64,000 nt of DNA from Microvirga terrae (GTDB lineage: Bacteria > Pseudomonadota > Alphaproteobacteria > Rhizobiales > Beijerinckiaceae): NCBI RefSeq assembly GCF_013307435.2, contig NZ_CP102845.1, positions 3,532,001 to 3,596,000 on the forward strand, read 5' to 3'. Shown here piece by piece: positions 15,993 to 25,955 of the stretch; the first letter of the stretch is position 1; every line of letters begins with the position of its first letter. The notes under the pieces were generated by a model that saw only the letters and a list, made by a program, of their open reading frames with translations, was not told the origin of the DNA and made no database searches. The position numbers and the translations under genes are program-made.

Positions 15993-17719
15993 CCGCGCCA
16001 TCCACTCCCGTGCTCGCCATCGACAGCCTGCAGGTCGAGTATCCTCTCGCCAGCGGAGAGGTCTTCACGGCCGTCGAGAATGCGTCCCTCATCATCCGCC
16101 CCGGCGAAATCCACGCCCTGGTGGGCGAATCCGGCGCCGGCAAGACGACCATCGGCAACACCGTGATGGGGCTTCTCGAGAAGCCCGGACGCATCGCGGC
16201 CGGCACCATTCACATCGACGGCAGGAAGTTCGACGCGGCCAAGGGATCGGCCGCCGGCATCGTTCTCGGCCGCGATGTCGGGGCCGTGTTTCAGGACCCG
16301 ATGACGAGCCTGAATCCGCTCTTCACGATCGAGAGCCAGCTCACGGAGGCGATGCGCTTCCATCTCAGGCTCGGCAAGGCTGCTGCCCGGGTTCGCGCGC
16401 TCGAACTGCTGGAATCGGTCGGGATCCCGGAGCCGCGGCGGCGCCTCAAGGCCTACCCGCACCAACTGTCCGGCGGCCAGCGCCAGCGCGTCGTGATCGC
16501 CGCCGCCCTGTCCTGCAATCCCAAGCTCGTGGTCGCGGACGAGCCGACGACAGCCCTGGACGTGTCGGTCCAGGCTCAGATCCTCAAGCTTCTGCGCGAT
16601 CTGGCGGACAGTCGCGGCATCGGCATTCTGCTGGTCACGCACAACATGGGCGTCGTCGCTCAGATTGCCGATCGCGTCACGATCATGCATCGGGGCAAGG
16701 TCGTCGAGACCGGCACGACCGAGGAGGTTCTGCGCCGGCCGAAGGCGGCCTATGCCAAGGCCCTGATCGGCGCCGTCCCGCGCATCGATCAGCGTCTCGA
16801 CCGGTTCCCGGTTCTCGGCGACGAGGGCAAGGGCCGCGCCGAGGAGGCTCGTGCGGAATTGCGCGCGAGGGCCCAAGGCCCGGAAGCCGGTGCCGATTCA
16901 TCGCCCATCCTGTCCGTCGAGAACCTGTGCGTCGACTATGTCACGGGCGGCTGGATCCCGGGTTCGCGCGGGCGGCAGTTTCGCGCGGTGGACGACGTGT
17001 CCTTCTCGGTCCGCAGCGGCGAAGTGTTCGGCCTCGTGGGAGAATCGGGCTGCGGCAAGACCACGATCGCCAATGTCGTTTCGGGGCTCGTGCGTCCCTC
17101 GGAAGGCCGCGTGCTCTACCGGGGCCAGAGCATCGCGGGCGACGGCGCGACCCGGCGGATCGGACCTTTGCGGCAGGCGATCCAGATGATCTTCCAGGAC
17201 CCCTACTCGTCGCTCAACAGTCGCATGCGCATCGGATCGATTCTGTCCGAGCCGATCCTGTTCTACCGGCTCGCCGGCAGCCGCGCGGAGGCCGAGAGCG
17301 ATGTCGCACGGCTCATCGAAGCCGTCGGCCTCGAGGCGGAGGCCGCGCAGCGCTTCCCGCATGCCTTCTCCGGCGGCCAGAGGCAGCGCCTCTCCATCGC
17401 CCGAGCCCTGGGCGCCCGTCCGAAGCTCATCGTCTGCGACGAGCCCACATCGTCCCTCGACGTTTCGGTTCAGGCGCAGATCCTCAACCTGTTGAAAGAT
17501 CTGCGCGACGCCACCGGCCTCACCCTGCTGCTCATCAGCCACGATCTCGCCGTGGTGCGCCAGATGTGCGACCGCGTCGCCGTGATGCGACAGGGAAAGC
17601 TGCTGGAACAGGCAGACTCGGAATCTCTCTTCGACCGGCCGCAGCATCCCTACACGCAGGAATTGCTGTCGCTCGTCCCCACCCTCGACCGCATCCGCGG
17701 CGAACCCAAAGCCGCCTGA
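15989..17719 (+). CDS. Fused oligopeptide-type ABC ATPase (DppD-DppF in one chain)
   Basis: A 576-residue protein with two complete nucleotide-binding domains. Domain 1 has Walker A GESGAGKT (about 46-53), signature LSGGQRQRV and Walker B LVVADEP; domain 2 has Walker A GESGCGKT (about 350-357), [10 protein letters not shown] and LIVCDEP. Each domain is followed by the oligopeptide-type C-terminal extension (PHPYTQELL form in the second). Fusions of this kind are known from GsiA and YejF. The joining region (about 270-305) is a charged, glutamate/arginine-rich linker. Last gene of the importer set; an aminohydrolase gene follows after 18 bases. Confidence 0.92.
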   Translation: MTAPSTPVLAIDSLQVEYPLASGEVFTAVENASLIIRPGEIHALVGESGAGKTTIGNTVMGLLEKPGRIAAGTIHIDGRKFDAAKGSAAGIVLGRDVGAVFQDPMTSLNPLFTIESQLTEAMRFHLRLGKAAARVRALELLESVGIPEPRRRLKAYPHQLSGGQRQRVVIAAALSCNPKLVVADEPTTALDVSVQAQILKLLRDLADSRGIGILLVTHNMGVVAQIADRVTIMHRGKVVETGTTEEVLRRPKAAYAKALIGAVPRIDQRLDRFPVLGDEGKGRAEEARAELRARAQGPEAGADSSPILSVENLCVDYVTGGWIPGSRGRQFRAVDDVSFSVRSGEVFGLVGESGCGKTTIANVVSGLVRPSEGRVLYRGQSIAGDGATRRIGPLRQAIQMIFQDPYSSLNSRMRIGSILSEPILFYRLAGSRAEAESDVARLIEAVGLEAEAAQRFPHAFSGGQRQRLSIARALGARPKLIVCDEPTSSLDVSVQAQILNLLKDLRDATGLTLLLISHDLAVVRQMCDRVAVMRQGKLLEQADSESLFDRPQHPYTQELLSLVPTLDRIRGEPKAA

Positions 17720-17737
17720 CCGACCGGAGCATATGGC

Positions 17738-19192
17738 ATGGCCGACATCATCATCACCAACGGCATCGTCGTCACGATGGACCCGGAGCGCCGGGTCATC
17801 GAGAACGGCGCCGTTGCCATCGAGAAGGACCGCATCGTCGCCGTCGGGACGACCGATGAGATCCTCACGGATCATCAGGCCGCCACGGTGATCGACGCCA
17901 GCCGCAAGATCGTCATGCCCGGGCTGGTCGACGGGCACGCCCATGCGGGCCACGGCCTCATCAAGACGATGGGCGGCGGCAATGGAGACGACTGGTACGA
18001 GGCCTGTCATCAGGCTTACACCGTCGCGTCGACGCCGGAATTCTGGCGGGCCGAAGCCCGGTTGGCGGCGCTCGAGCGCCTGCGGTTCGGCGTGACGACG
18101 GGCGTCTCCCTACTGGGCGGCGGCGACACGATTCTGCGCACCGACGAGCCGGTTTACGGGGACGCCCATTGCGAGGGCGTGCGCGAGGTCGGGACCCGAT
18201 CCGTCGTCGCGGTTGGGCCGACGCGACCGCCGCATCCGCGCACCTATGCCCGCTTCGTCGACGGCAGGGCCGTCGAGCGTCCCGTGACGTTCGAAGAGCA
18301 GTTCGAGACCTGCCGGACCCTGATCGAATCCTGGCACGGCACGCATGGCGGTCGCCTCAACATTGCGCTGATCACTCCCACCCTGCGCGCCGAGCACGTG
18401 GATGAACTCGGGCGAGACAACCTGAACGAGGCCAGGCGTCAGGCCCGCCTGACGGCCGATCTCGCCCGCGAGGCCGGGCTCGTCTTCACCCAGGACGGCC
18501 ACACGAATGGCAGCGTCGCTTATGCGAAGGAGCTCGGCATCCTCGGGCCGAACGCCCTCCTGTCCCATTCCACCAACCTCACCGACGACGAAATCAGGAT
18601 CGTGGCGGACACGGGCACGAGCATCGCCCACAACCCGAGCGCCATTGCGTCGATCCTCGGCCGCTGCCCCGTTCCGGAACTGCTGGAGGCCGGAGCCAAC
18701 GTGTGCCTCGGATCGGACGCCACCGCGCCCGATCGCTCCGGCGACATGTTCCGGCACATGCAGCAATGCATGCACTACCACCGGACCCACTTCAAGGATC
18801 CCACTTGGCTGCCACCGGGTCGGGTTCTCGAGATGTGCACCATCGACGGCGCCAAGGCGCTCGGCATGGACAAGGATATCGGATCGCTCGAAGTCGGCAA
18901 GAAGGCCGACGTGGTGCTGCTCGATCTGCGGCGTCCCCACCTTTACCCGCTCAACATGCCGGTCTTCCGGCTCATCTACTTCGCCAATGGCAACGATGTG
19001 GACACCGTCATCGTGGACGGCCGCATCGCGCTGCAGAACCGCAAGGCGACCTTCGTGGACGAGGACGAGATCCTCGACGACGCGCAACGCGAAACCGAGG
19101 CGATGCTCGACCGGACCGGCTTCCGGTCCATGCTGGAAACGCCGACAACGTTCTGGCGGCACGTGCGGGCCACGGACCAGATCGGAACCTGA
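17738..19192 (+). CDS. AtzA/TrzA/SsnA-type aminohydrolase (amidohydrolase superfamily)
   Basis: A 484-residue metal hydrolase. The N-terminal composite beta domain leads to VMPGLVDGHAHAGHG (His67, His69), a metal histidine in TQDGHTNG, another in LLSHSTNL, and the catalytic aspartate in CLGSDATAPDRSG. The C-terminus carries GSLEVGKKADVVLLDL, a hallmark of the family that includes atrazine chlorohydrolase, guanine deaminase, SsnA and 5-methylthioadenosine deaminase. It follows the fused ATPase by 18 bases and is likely cotranscribed, so its substrate is probably what the importer brings in. Deamination of a heterocycle is the simplest guess. Confidence 0.83.
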   Translation: MADIIITNGIVVTMDPERRVIENGAVAIEKDRIVAVGTTDEILTDHQAATVIDASRKIVMPGLVDGHAHAGHGLIKTMGGGNGDDWYEACHQAYTVASTPEFWRAEARLAALERLRFGVTTGVSLLGGGDTILRTDEPVYGDAHCEGVREVGTRSVVAVGPTRPPHPRTYARFVDGRAVERPVTFEEQFETCRTLIESWHGTHGGRLNIALITPTLRAEHVDELGRDNLNEARRQARLTADLAREAGLVFTQDGHTNGSVAYAKELGILGPNALLSHSTNLTDDEIRIVADTGTSIAHNPSAIASILGRCPVPELLEAGANVCLGSDATAPDRSGDMFRHMQQCMHYHRTHFKDPTWLPPGRVLEMCTIDGAKALGMDKDIGSLEVGKKADVVLLDLRRPHLYPLNMPVFRLIYFANGNDVDTVIVDGRIALQNRKATFVDEDEILDDAQRETEAMLDRTGFRSMLETPTTFWRHVRATDQIGT

Positions 19193-19261
19193 CGGGCTGA
19201 GTTCGCAAGGATGGTCGAACCGACAAGGCCGGTCATGATCCCGTGACTGGAAGGATGTGTC

Positions 19262-20503
19262 ATGCTCAAGCGCAATGATCTGAAGTCCGACGGAATGGCG
19301 GCTCCGCACTCCACTGCGCGGGTTCGTCATGTCCCCGTGGCTTTCACGATCGCGTGCATCGTTCTGGCCGCGATAAACCTTCGCCCCGCCCTCACGTCCA
19401 TCGCCACCATGGCGGCCGAAATTCAGAACGGGCTCGGCCTGAGCAGCGTCTGGATCGGCGTTCTGACGACCTTGCCGGTGCTCTGCTTCGGGATCTTCGG
19501 GCCGTTCGCACCGCTCCTGTCCGCAAAACTCGGGCTCGAGCGCGCGATCGCGCTGCTCCTCACAGGCCTGGCCGCCGGGCTTGCATTGCGCATGCTGCCT
19601 CTGAGTTCGGCCTTGTTCGCCGGAACGCTAGTGGCCGGGGCAGCGATCGGCATGGCAGGCGTACTCCTGCCCGTCGTGATCCGCCGTCGCTTTCCCGGCC
19701 GCCTCGGGCTGATGACAGGTCTCTATACCATGGTCCTGAGCATCGGGGGGGCCAGCGCCGCGGGGCTGACGCCGATCCTCGAAAGGACTTGGCAGTCCTG
19801 GACGTTGGCGCTCGCAAGCTGGAGCGCGCCGGCTCTCGTCGCCGGATTGCTGTGGGTCGTCCTTGCCTCTTCCGGAGCCGCCACGACGGGGACTGGCTCG
19901 CTGCCGCGCTTTTCGCTTCTGCTGCGAGACCGGCTCGCCTGGTACGTGACGGCCTTCATGGGGCTCCAGGCCGGACTGGCCTTCATCGTTCTCGGATGGC
20001 TGCCGACCCTGCTGCGCGATCGTGGCCTCGACGTCCTGGATGCCGGCGCCGCGACCTCCGTGTCGATCCTGGCGCAGACGGCGACGGCCCTTCTGGTTCC
20101 TTCACTCGCAGCAGAGCGTGTATCCCCGCGATTGATGATCGTGCTCGTTCTTGCGGCGACCTGCCTGGGCTTTCTCGGACTGATCTATGCTCCTCTCGAG
20201 AGCAGACTTCTTTGGGCACTGCTTCTCGGTCTGGGTCAGGGAGGATTGTTTGGCATGGCGCTTCTGTTCGTCACCATCAGGGCGCCGACAGCCGAGGTGA
20301 CAGCCATGCTGTCGGGCATGTCGCAGAGCATCGGCTATCTCGGTGCATCGCTCTGCCCCTTCGCCGTAGGTCTCTTGCGGGGTGGACACGACCCGTTCGC
20401 CGGACCTGCGATCATCGTACTGATCGTGACGGCAGCCTGCACCTGGTGCGGCCTCCAAGCCGCCGTTCCGGCGCATGTTCTGCCTCAGCTGAAGGCCGGT
20501 TGA
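19262..20503 (+). CDS. CynX/NimT family MFS transporter
   Basis: A 413-residue transporter with about twelve membrane segments. The signature AAINLRPALTSIATM (about 37-51) is characteristic of the CynX/NimT branch, whose members carry cyanate, 2-nitroimidazole or other small nitrogen compounds. The ATG at 19262 follows GGAAGGATGTGTC. An alternative start is the internal Met12. It is 69 bases from the aminohydrolase and probably in the same transcript; import of substrate or export of a deaminated product are both possible. Confidence 0.85.
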   Translation: MLKRNDLKSDGMAAPHSTARVRHVPVAFTIACIVLAAINLRPALTSIATMAAEIQNGLGLSSVWIGVLTTLPVLCFGIFGPFAPLLSAKLGLERAIALLLTGLAAGLALRMLPLSSALFAGTLVAGAAIGMAGVLLPVVIRRRFPGRLGLMTGLYTMVLSIGGASAAGLTPILERTWQSWTLALASWSAPALVAGLLWVVLASSGAATTGTGSLPRFSLLLRDRLAWYVTAFMGLQAGLAFIVLGWLPTLLRDRGLDVLDAGAATSVSILAQTATALLVPSLAAERVSPRLMIVLVLAATCLGFLGLIYAPLESRLLWALLLGLGQGGLFGMALLFVTIRAPTAEVTAMLSGMSQSIGYLGASLCPFAVGLLRGGHDPFAGPAIIVLIVTAACTWCGLQAAVPAHVLPQLKAG

Positions 20504-20714
20504 ACTTGGTGCTCACGCTGTTGCGGTGCAAAACCTTCGTCGGGGGCGACTTGCGAAATGCGCCGGAGGCCTGCGGGGTGCTCCGCAAAGTCTTTTTTGG
20601 ATCTCGCGTCCACCGTCAACTTATCCTTGCTGATGCCGAATTCGTCAGCGTAGATTGCGAGTCGCAAGAACAGAAAAGCAAGCGATCATCCGGGCACCCT
20701 CGGGGGGAAATCTA

Positions 20715-22175
20715 TTGACCGAATACGATCTGGTCATCAAAGGCGGGCGTGTCGCGTCGACGGAAGGCGTCGCTGCGATGGATGTGGCGATCCAGGATGG
20801 ATTGATCGCTGCCCTCGGCCGTGAGCTTCAGGGCCGGTCGACCATCGATGCCGCCGGCAAGCTGCTCCTTCCCGGCGGCGTGGATGCCCATTGCCATATC
20901 GAGCAGCTTTCGGGCGGCGGGTTGATGAACGCCGACACGTTCGAGTCGGCCACACGATCGGCGGCATTCGGCGGCACGACCACCGTCATATCCTTCGCGG
21001 CGCAACATCGGGGCGACAGGCTGGGTGACGTCGTGGAGAACTACGCGCGTCTGGCCGCGGCCGGGGCGGTGATCGATTACGCCTTCCATCTGTGGATTTC
21101 CGATCCGACCCCCGAAACTCTGGAGCAGGACCTGCCCCGGCTGATCGAGGCCGGACACCGGTCGATCAAGATCTTCATGACCTATGATCGGGTCCGCCTT
21201 CTCGACGAACAGATTCTCGACGTCATGATGGTGGCCCGCAAGTATGGAGCCATGATCTGCGCCCACGCCGAAAATCACGGCATGATCAAGTGGATGGCCG
21301 ACAGGCTGGTAGCCCGCGGATACGTGGCGCCGAAATACCATGGCGTCAGTCATCCGCGGGTCTGCGAGATCGAGGCTTTCGAGCGCCTCATCCGCTTTTC
21401 CCAGCTTCTCGACCAGCCCATCATGCTGTTCCATGTGTCGACGGCCGAGGGTGCCGCGGTCATCCGGCGCGCGCGCGGCGAGGGCATCAAGGTCTTCGCC
21501 GAGACCTGCCCGCAATATCTGTTCCTCACGGCTCAAGACCTCGACCGGCCCGGACTGGAAGGCGCCAAGTGGATGTGTTCCCCGCCTCCCCGCGCCACAT
21601 CGGATCAGGAGGCCTTGTGGCGCGGGCTTGAACTCGGCGACCTCCAGGTGGTTTCCTCCGATCACGCTCCGTACAGGTTCGATGAAAGCGGCAAGCTCGC
21701 CGCCGGCGCCAATCCCGACTTCAAGCAGATCGCGAACGGGCTGCCCGGGCTGGAGACCCGCCTGCCGCTGCTCTTCGACGCCATGGTGAGCCAGGGACGT
21801 TCGAGCCTCGAGAAATTCGTGGAGCTGACCGCGACAGCTCCGGCGAAGATCTACGGGCTTCATCCTCGCAAGGGGGCCATCGCGGTCGGCGCCGATGCGG
21901 ATGTCGTTGTCTGGGATCCGGACCGTGAGGTCGTTCTCACCGACGACGGACTGCACGACAATGTCGGCTACAACCCCTTTGCGGGTCGAAGGCTGAAGGG
22001 CTGGCCGGAGACCGTTCTGCGCCGTGGCGACACGATCCTCGCCGACGGCACGCTCAAGGCTGCTCCCGGATCGGGTCGGCTGCAGCTGCGCGGCTGCGCG
22101 CCCTCCATGCGGCCGACGGGGCGGCTGAGCCCCGAGTTCGATCCGGGCAGCAATTTCGGCGCGCAACTGCTGTGA
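20715..22175 (+). CDS. Hydantoinase/dihydropyrimidinase family cyclic amidohydrolase
   Basis: A 486-residue enzyme of the D-hydantoinase branch. Metal ligands are visible in VDAHCHIEQ (His59, His61), the carbamylated lysine in RSIKIFMTYD (Lys152), His in CAHAENHG and FHVST, and the catalytic aspartate in VSSDHAPY. Start is TTG at 20715: GGGGGGA lies seven bases upstream and the protein then begins TEYDLVIKGGRV, the canonical family start. The C-terminal tail beyond about 450 is extra and proline-rich. The enzyme should open a cyclic ureide or imide to an N-carbamoyl or amide acid, the substrate class of the carbamoylase at 7733. An allantoinase-like activity is possible. Confidence 0.85.
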   Translation: MTEYDLVIKGGRVASTEGVAAMDVAIQDGLIAALGRELQGRSTIDAAGKLLLPGGVDAHCHIEQLSGGGLMNADTFESATRSAAFGGTTTVISFAAQHRGDRLGDVVENYARLAAAGAVIDYAFHLWISDPTPETLEQDLPRLIEAGHRSIKIFMTYDRVRLLDEQILDVMMVARKYGAMICAHAENHGMIKWMADRLVARGYVAPKYHGVSHPRVCEIEAFERLIRFSQLLDQPIMLFHVSTAEGAAVIRRARGEGIKVFAETCPQYLFLTAQDLDRPGLEGAKWMCSPPPRATSDQEALWRGLELGDLQVVSSDHAPYRFDESGKLAAGANPDFKQIANGLPGLETRLPLLFDAMVSQGRSSLEKFVELTATAPAKIYGLHPRKGAIAVGADADVVVWDPDREVVLTDDGLHDNVGYNPFAGRRLKGWPETVLRRGDTILADGTLKAAPGSGRLQLRGCAPSMRPTGRLSPEFDPGSNFGAQLL

Positions 22176-22245
22176 TCGTCCTTTCGAAAGCCTGTCGGCA
22201 CGCTGGCCGCTGCCCCTCAACCCGCTTGCATGGATCCGATCAATC

Positions 22246-23688
22246 ATGACAGACACAATCAAGGTTGTTCGACAGGCCGCCTGGGTCGTCGCCTGGGACG
22301 AGGAGGCCTCGTGCCATGTCTATCGACAAGACGCCGACGTCGCCTTCTCGAGGTCCGGCATCGTGTATATCGGCCCGGCATACTCGGGTCCTGCCGACGA
22401 GGAGATCGCCGGTGAGAGCCTGATGGTGATGCCGGGCCTCGTCAACGTTCATTGCCATTCCGGTGACGAGCCGATTGCCAAGGGCCTGTTCGAGGATGTC
22501 GGAACCGCCGCTCTGTGGGGCAATGCCCTCTATGAGTACTCGGCTCTGATCGATTCGGACGCGGATGCCAAGGCCGCCTGCCAGACGGTGATGCTGGGCG
22601 ACCTGATGCGCAGCGGCGTGACCACCCATCTCGACATCGCATCGCCGCATCCGAAATGGCTCTCGCTTGCGGCGGGGAGCGGATTGCGGGCCTATCTCGC
22701 GCCCGGATTCCGGGAGGCACAATGGCGCATGGCCGGGAGCCATCGTCTCGACTTCGACTGGAACAAGGGCCGAGGTCGCGAGCGCTATGCCGACGCTCTG
22801 GCCTTCGTGGAGGAGGCCCGTGCACATCCCAGCGGCCGTATCGACGGCGTCGTCGCCCCGTCGCAGATCGAAACGTGTTCCGAAGAGCTGCTGCAGATGG
22901 CGGTTGGCGAGGCCCGCAGCCGCGGGCTGCGCATCACCATCCATGCGGCGCAGACCATGGCCGAGCACGAGGAATTGCTGCGGCGGACCGGTGAGACCGC
23001 ACCGAAGATGCTTGAGCGCCTGGGCATTCTCGGCTCTGACCTGATCCTCGGCCATTGCATCTTTCTGGATCACCATTCCTGGACCCGGCAGCGCAGCCGA
23101 GACGACCTCGCGCGCTTGGCCGAGAGCGGCACGTCCGTCGCTCATTGCCCGGTCACCTTCGCGCGCAGCGGCATGACCCTGGAAAGCCTGGGGACCTATC
23201 GTCGTGCGGGCGTCAATGTCGGGCTCGGCACCGACAGCTATCCCTTCAACATGCTGGAGGAAATGCGCGAGGCGCTGATCTGCTCACGCGTCGCCGGCCG
23301 CAGCGTCTTCGATCTCGACACCGGAGGCCTGTTTTCGGCCGCCACGACCGGCGGCGCACGCGCTCTCGGCCGGGACGACATCGGACGTCTTGCCACCGGG
23401 GCCAAGGCGGATTTGTCCCTGGTGGATCTGAGCCATCCGGCCATGCAGCCGGTCTACGATCCGCTGCGCAATCTGATTCATTGCGCGGCGGAGCGCGCCA
23501 TCCGCGACGTCTATGTGGACGGCCAAGCCGTGGTGAAGGACAGATGCATCGTCCATCTCGACTATGACGGCGCGGTGCGGGAACTGCGTGATGCGCAGAA
23601 GCGCGCCTGCCGGCAGGCCGAACGGGACGATCCGCAAGGTCGCTCCCTGTCGGTTCTTGCGCCCTACTCCCTGCCGCTCGCTCGCTGA
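22246..23688 (+). CDS. AtzA/TrzA-type aminohydrolase, paralogue 1
   Basis: A 480-residue amidohydrolase. Metal-binding residues: PGLVNVHCHSGDEP (His69, His71), ITIHAAQTMAEHE, ILGHCIFLDHH and GLGTDSYPFNM. The N-terminal WVVAWDEEASCHVYRQDADV is closely mirrored by WIVAWEEAARSHVYLRNADF in the gene at 24425, so the two are visible paralogues. It follows the hydantoinase by 70 bases and precedes the racemase by 13, so the four form an operon. Substrate unknown; hydrolysis of an amidine or enamine nitrogen on a ring is typical. Confidence 0.82.
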   Translation: MTDTIKVVRQAAWVVAWDEEASCHVYRQDADVAFSRSGIVYIGPAYSGPADEEIAGESLMVMPGLVNVHCHSGDEPIAKGLFEDVGTAALWGNALYEYSALIDSDADAKAACQTVMLGDLMRSGVTTHLDIASPHPKWLSLAAGSGLRAYLAPGFREAQWRMAGSHRLDFDWNKGRGRERYADALAFVEEARAHPSGRIDGVVAPSQIETCSEELLQMAVGEARSRGLRITIHAAQTMAEHEELLRRTGETAPKMLERLGILGSDLILGHCIFLDHHSWTRQRSRDDLARLAESGTSVAHCPVTFARSGMTLESLGTYRRAGVNVGLGTDSYPFNMLEEMREALICSRVAGRSVFDLDTGGLFSAATTGGARALGRDDIGRLATGAKADLSLVDLSHPAMQPVYDPLRNLIHCAAERAIRDVYVDGQAVVKDRCIVHLDYDGAVRELRDAQKRACRQAERDDPQGRSLSVLAPYSLPLAR

Positions 23689-23701
23689 GGATGAGGTCAC
23701 C

Positions 23702-24373
23702 ATGGGATCGCCCGTCTATGTGATCAACCCGAACTCGTCGCAGACCGTCATGGCGGCGATCGACAGAGCCGTGGCTCCTCTGCGCAGCGCCGATGGACCG
23801 GACATCGTGTGCCTGTCCCTGGCCGAAGGACCGCCCGGAATCCAGTCGCAACGCGACGTGGACGGCGTCATCATGCCCATGCTGCGCAAGGCCGCCGAGC
23901 TGGAGGAGGACGCGGGCGCGTTCGTCATCGCGTGCTTCTCGGACCCGGGTCTCCATGCCCTCCGCGAACAGAGCGGGCGCCGCGTCTTCGGAATTGCGGA
24001 ATGCGGCGTGCTGACGGCGCTCACCCTCGGACAGCGGTTCGGCGTCATCGCGATCCTGCCCACATCCATCCCGCGGCACCTTCGCTATTTCGGCGCGATG
24101 GGCGTCCTAGACCGCTTCGCCGCCGACCTGCCGATCGGGCTCGGCGTTGCGGATCTGTCCGAGGAGGATCGGACGCTGGGGCGCATGATCGACGTCGGAA
24201 ACACTCTGAAAACCACCCACGGCGCCGACGTTCTCGTGATGGGGTGCGCCGGCATGGCCCGTTATCGCAGGGCCCTGGAACAGGCTGTCGGGATTCCGAT
24301 CGTCGAACCGACCCAGGCCGCCGTCGCCATGGCAGTCGGTCACGTGCGTCTGTCGGACGCCGTCACGGCGTAA
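23702..24373 (+). CDS. Asp/Glu/hydantoin racemase family protein
   Basis: A 223-residue protein of the hydantoin racemase family. It begins with VINPNSSQTV (NPNS loop, residues 8-17) and carries the two catalytic cysteines in VIACFSDPG (Cys78) and VMGCAGMARY (Cys182). Known members racemise 5-substituted hydantoins or, as maleate/arylmalonate-type relatives, act on acids. ATG 23702 directly follows the end of the aminohydrolase gene with GATGAGG ahead. Its position between two aminohydrolases and after a hydantoinase makes hydantoin racemisation the most economical role. Confidence 0.85.
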   Translation: MGSPVYVINPNSSQTVMAAIDRAVAPLRSADGPDIVCLSLAEGPPGIQSQRDVDGVIMPMLRKAAELEEDAGAFVIACFSDPGLHALREQSGRRVFGIAECGVLTALTLGQRFGVIAILPTSIPRHLRYFGAMGVLDRFAADLPIGLGVADLSEEDRTLGRMIDVGNTLKTTHGADVLVMGCAGMARYRRALEQAVGIPIVEPTQAAVAMAVGHVRLSDAVTA

Positions 24374-24424
24374 ATCTATTCATACCTCCGGTTCAGCCCC
24401 CTCTCTGCCTTCATGGAGCCTGCA

Positions 24425-25873
24425 ATGACCAGCGCCACCAAGACGACCCTCTTCCGGAATTGCGATTGGATCGTCGCCTGGGAGGAGGCTGCCCGATCCC
24501 ATGTCTACCTCAGGAACGCGGATTTCGCGATCCGAGGCAACAACATCGTTCATGTCGGACAGGATTATGCCGGTCCGGTCGACGCCGAGATCGACGCCCG
24601 CAAAATGATGATCATTCCCGGATTCGTGGATGTCCACAGCCATCCCGGACACGAGCCCGGCTGGAAGGGCATGCTCGAGGAACTGGGCAGCCCGCGTCTG
24701 GGTCAGAGCTCGCTCTACGAGTTCATGCCGGTCTTTCAGATCGGCCCGGAATACACGCGCCCGGCGCTGCGTGTCGCGACATCGGAATTGCTGAAGAGCG
24801 GCGTCACGACCATCTGCGACCTCGGTCGCCCGCGGGCGTCCTGGGCCGACGAATATGCCGAGACCGGCATTCGGGCCGTGCTCTGGGGCATGTTCCGGTC
24901 TGGCCCCTGGAAGACCACCAATGGCCACTCGGTCGACTATGATCTCGATCCGGCGACGGGCGACCGGCTCCTGCGCGAGGCGATCGAGATTGCCGATGCC
25001 GCTTCGAAGCACTCGAGCGGGCGCATCACGGGCTTTATCGGCCCGGCCCAGATCGATACCTGCACCGAAGGACAGATCCGCGATGCGCTCGATGCGGCGC
25101 GGGAGCGCGGTCAGCCGATCCAGATCCACGCCGCCCAGAGCGTCGTCGAGTTCCAGGAGATCATGCGGCGCTATGGCTGCACCCCCATCGAATGGCTGGA
25201 CAGGATCGGCGCGCTTGGCCCTGACACGATCATCGGCCACTGCATCTTCCTGAACGATCATCCTTGGCTGCACTGGCCGCACGCCAACGACTTCGAGCGC
25301 CTGCGCGACAGCGGCGCCCAGGTGGCGCATTGCCCTGTGGTTTTCGCCCGGCGCGGCATCGCCCTGAACACCCTGACGCGCTACGTGAAGGCCGGCATCC
25401 GATGCGGGATCGGCACCGACAGCTTCCCGCACAACATGCTCGATGAACTCCGCATGGCCTGTTATGCGGGCCGCATCGTGGGGGGAAGCTTCACGGCGGC
25501 GACGACCCACGACGCGTTCATGGCGGCCACGGCCGTCGGCGCCGACATGATCCGCCGCCCCGATCTGGGCCGCCTAGCGCCCGGCTGCAAGGCCGACTTC
25601 TCCGTCGTTGACATGGCCAATCCCTACATGCAGCCCGACTACGAGCCGGTTCGCAGCCTCGTCTATTCGGCCAATGACAGGGCCATCAAGGACGTCTATG
25701 TGGACGGCCGCCAAGTCGTTCGGGATGGCGAGGTTCTCGACTTCGACATCGATGAGGATCTCGAAATGCTGCGCCGGGGTCAGGCGGAAGCGATTGCGGC
25801 TGCGCCCCAGCGTGACTGGGCCGGACGCGGTCTGGAAGAACTGAGCCCCCGGGTCTTTCCTGTTCGCGGCTGA
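24425..25873 (+). CDS. AtzA/TrzA-type aminohydrolase, paralogue 2
   Basis: A 482-residue amidohydrolase with PGFVDVHSHPGHEP (His71, His73), IQIHAAQSVVEF, IIGHCIFLNDHP and GIGTDSFPHNM. It is a paralogue of the gene at 22246, with the same order of motifs but differences after the first metal site (GWKGMLEELG against IAKGLFEDVG), suggesting a different substrate. ATG 24425 is chosen because GGAG is seven bases ahead; an ATG at 24413 overlaps that site. Last gene of the operon, followed by a strong hairpin terminator. Confidence 0.82.
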   Translation: MTSATKTTLFRNCDWIVAWEEAARSHVYLRNADFAIRGNNIVHVGQDYAGPVDAEIDARKMMIIPGFVDVHSHPGHEPGWKGMLEELGSPRLGQSSLYEFMPVFQIGPEYTRPALRVATSELLKSGVTTICDLGRPRASWADEYAETGIRAVLWGMFRSGPWKTTNGHSVDYDLDPATGDRLLREAIEIADAASKHSSGRITGFIGPAQIDTCTEGQIRDALDAARERGQPIQIHAAQSVVEFQEIMRRYGCTPIEWLDRIGALGPDTIIGHCIFLNDHPWLHWPHANDFERLRDSGAQVAHCPVVFARRGIALNTLTRYVKAGIRCGIGTDSFPHNMLDELRMACYAGRIVGGSFTAATTHDAFMAATAVGADMIRRPDLGRLAPGCKADFSVVDMANPYMQPDYEPVRSLVYSANDRAIKDVYVDGRQVVRDGEVLDFDIDEDLEMLRRGQAEAIAAAPQRDWAGRGLEELSPRVFPVRG

Positions 25874-25905
25874 TCAACCTTGAGCGACGCTCGCAGTATG
25901 AAAAG

Positions 25906-25929
25906 AGGCCCCGGAGATCTCTGGGGCCT
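25906..25929. terminator. Bidirectional intrinsic terminator
   Basis: AGGCCCC (25906-25912) pairs with GGGGCCT (25923-25929) around the self-complementary GAGATCTC; runs of A precede and T follow. It separates the convergent aminohydrolase (24425) and YtcJ-type (25956) genes and could serve both. Confidence 0.8.
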
Positions 25930-25955
25930 TTCGCGTTTCGTCCGATGCGCTGAAA

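Noticed and set aside
19219..19246. Possible remnant of the bipartite palindromic element (AAGGCCGGTCATGATCCCG)
   Set aside because: Only one half-arm is present and it could be chance; no second arm was found nearby.
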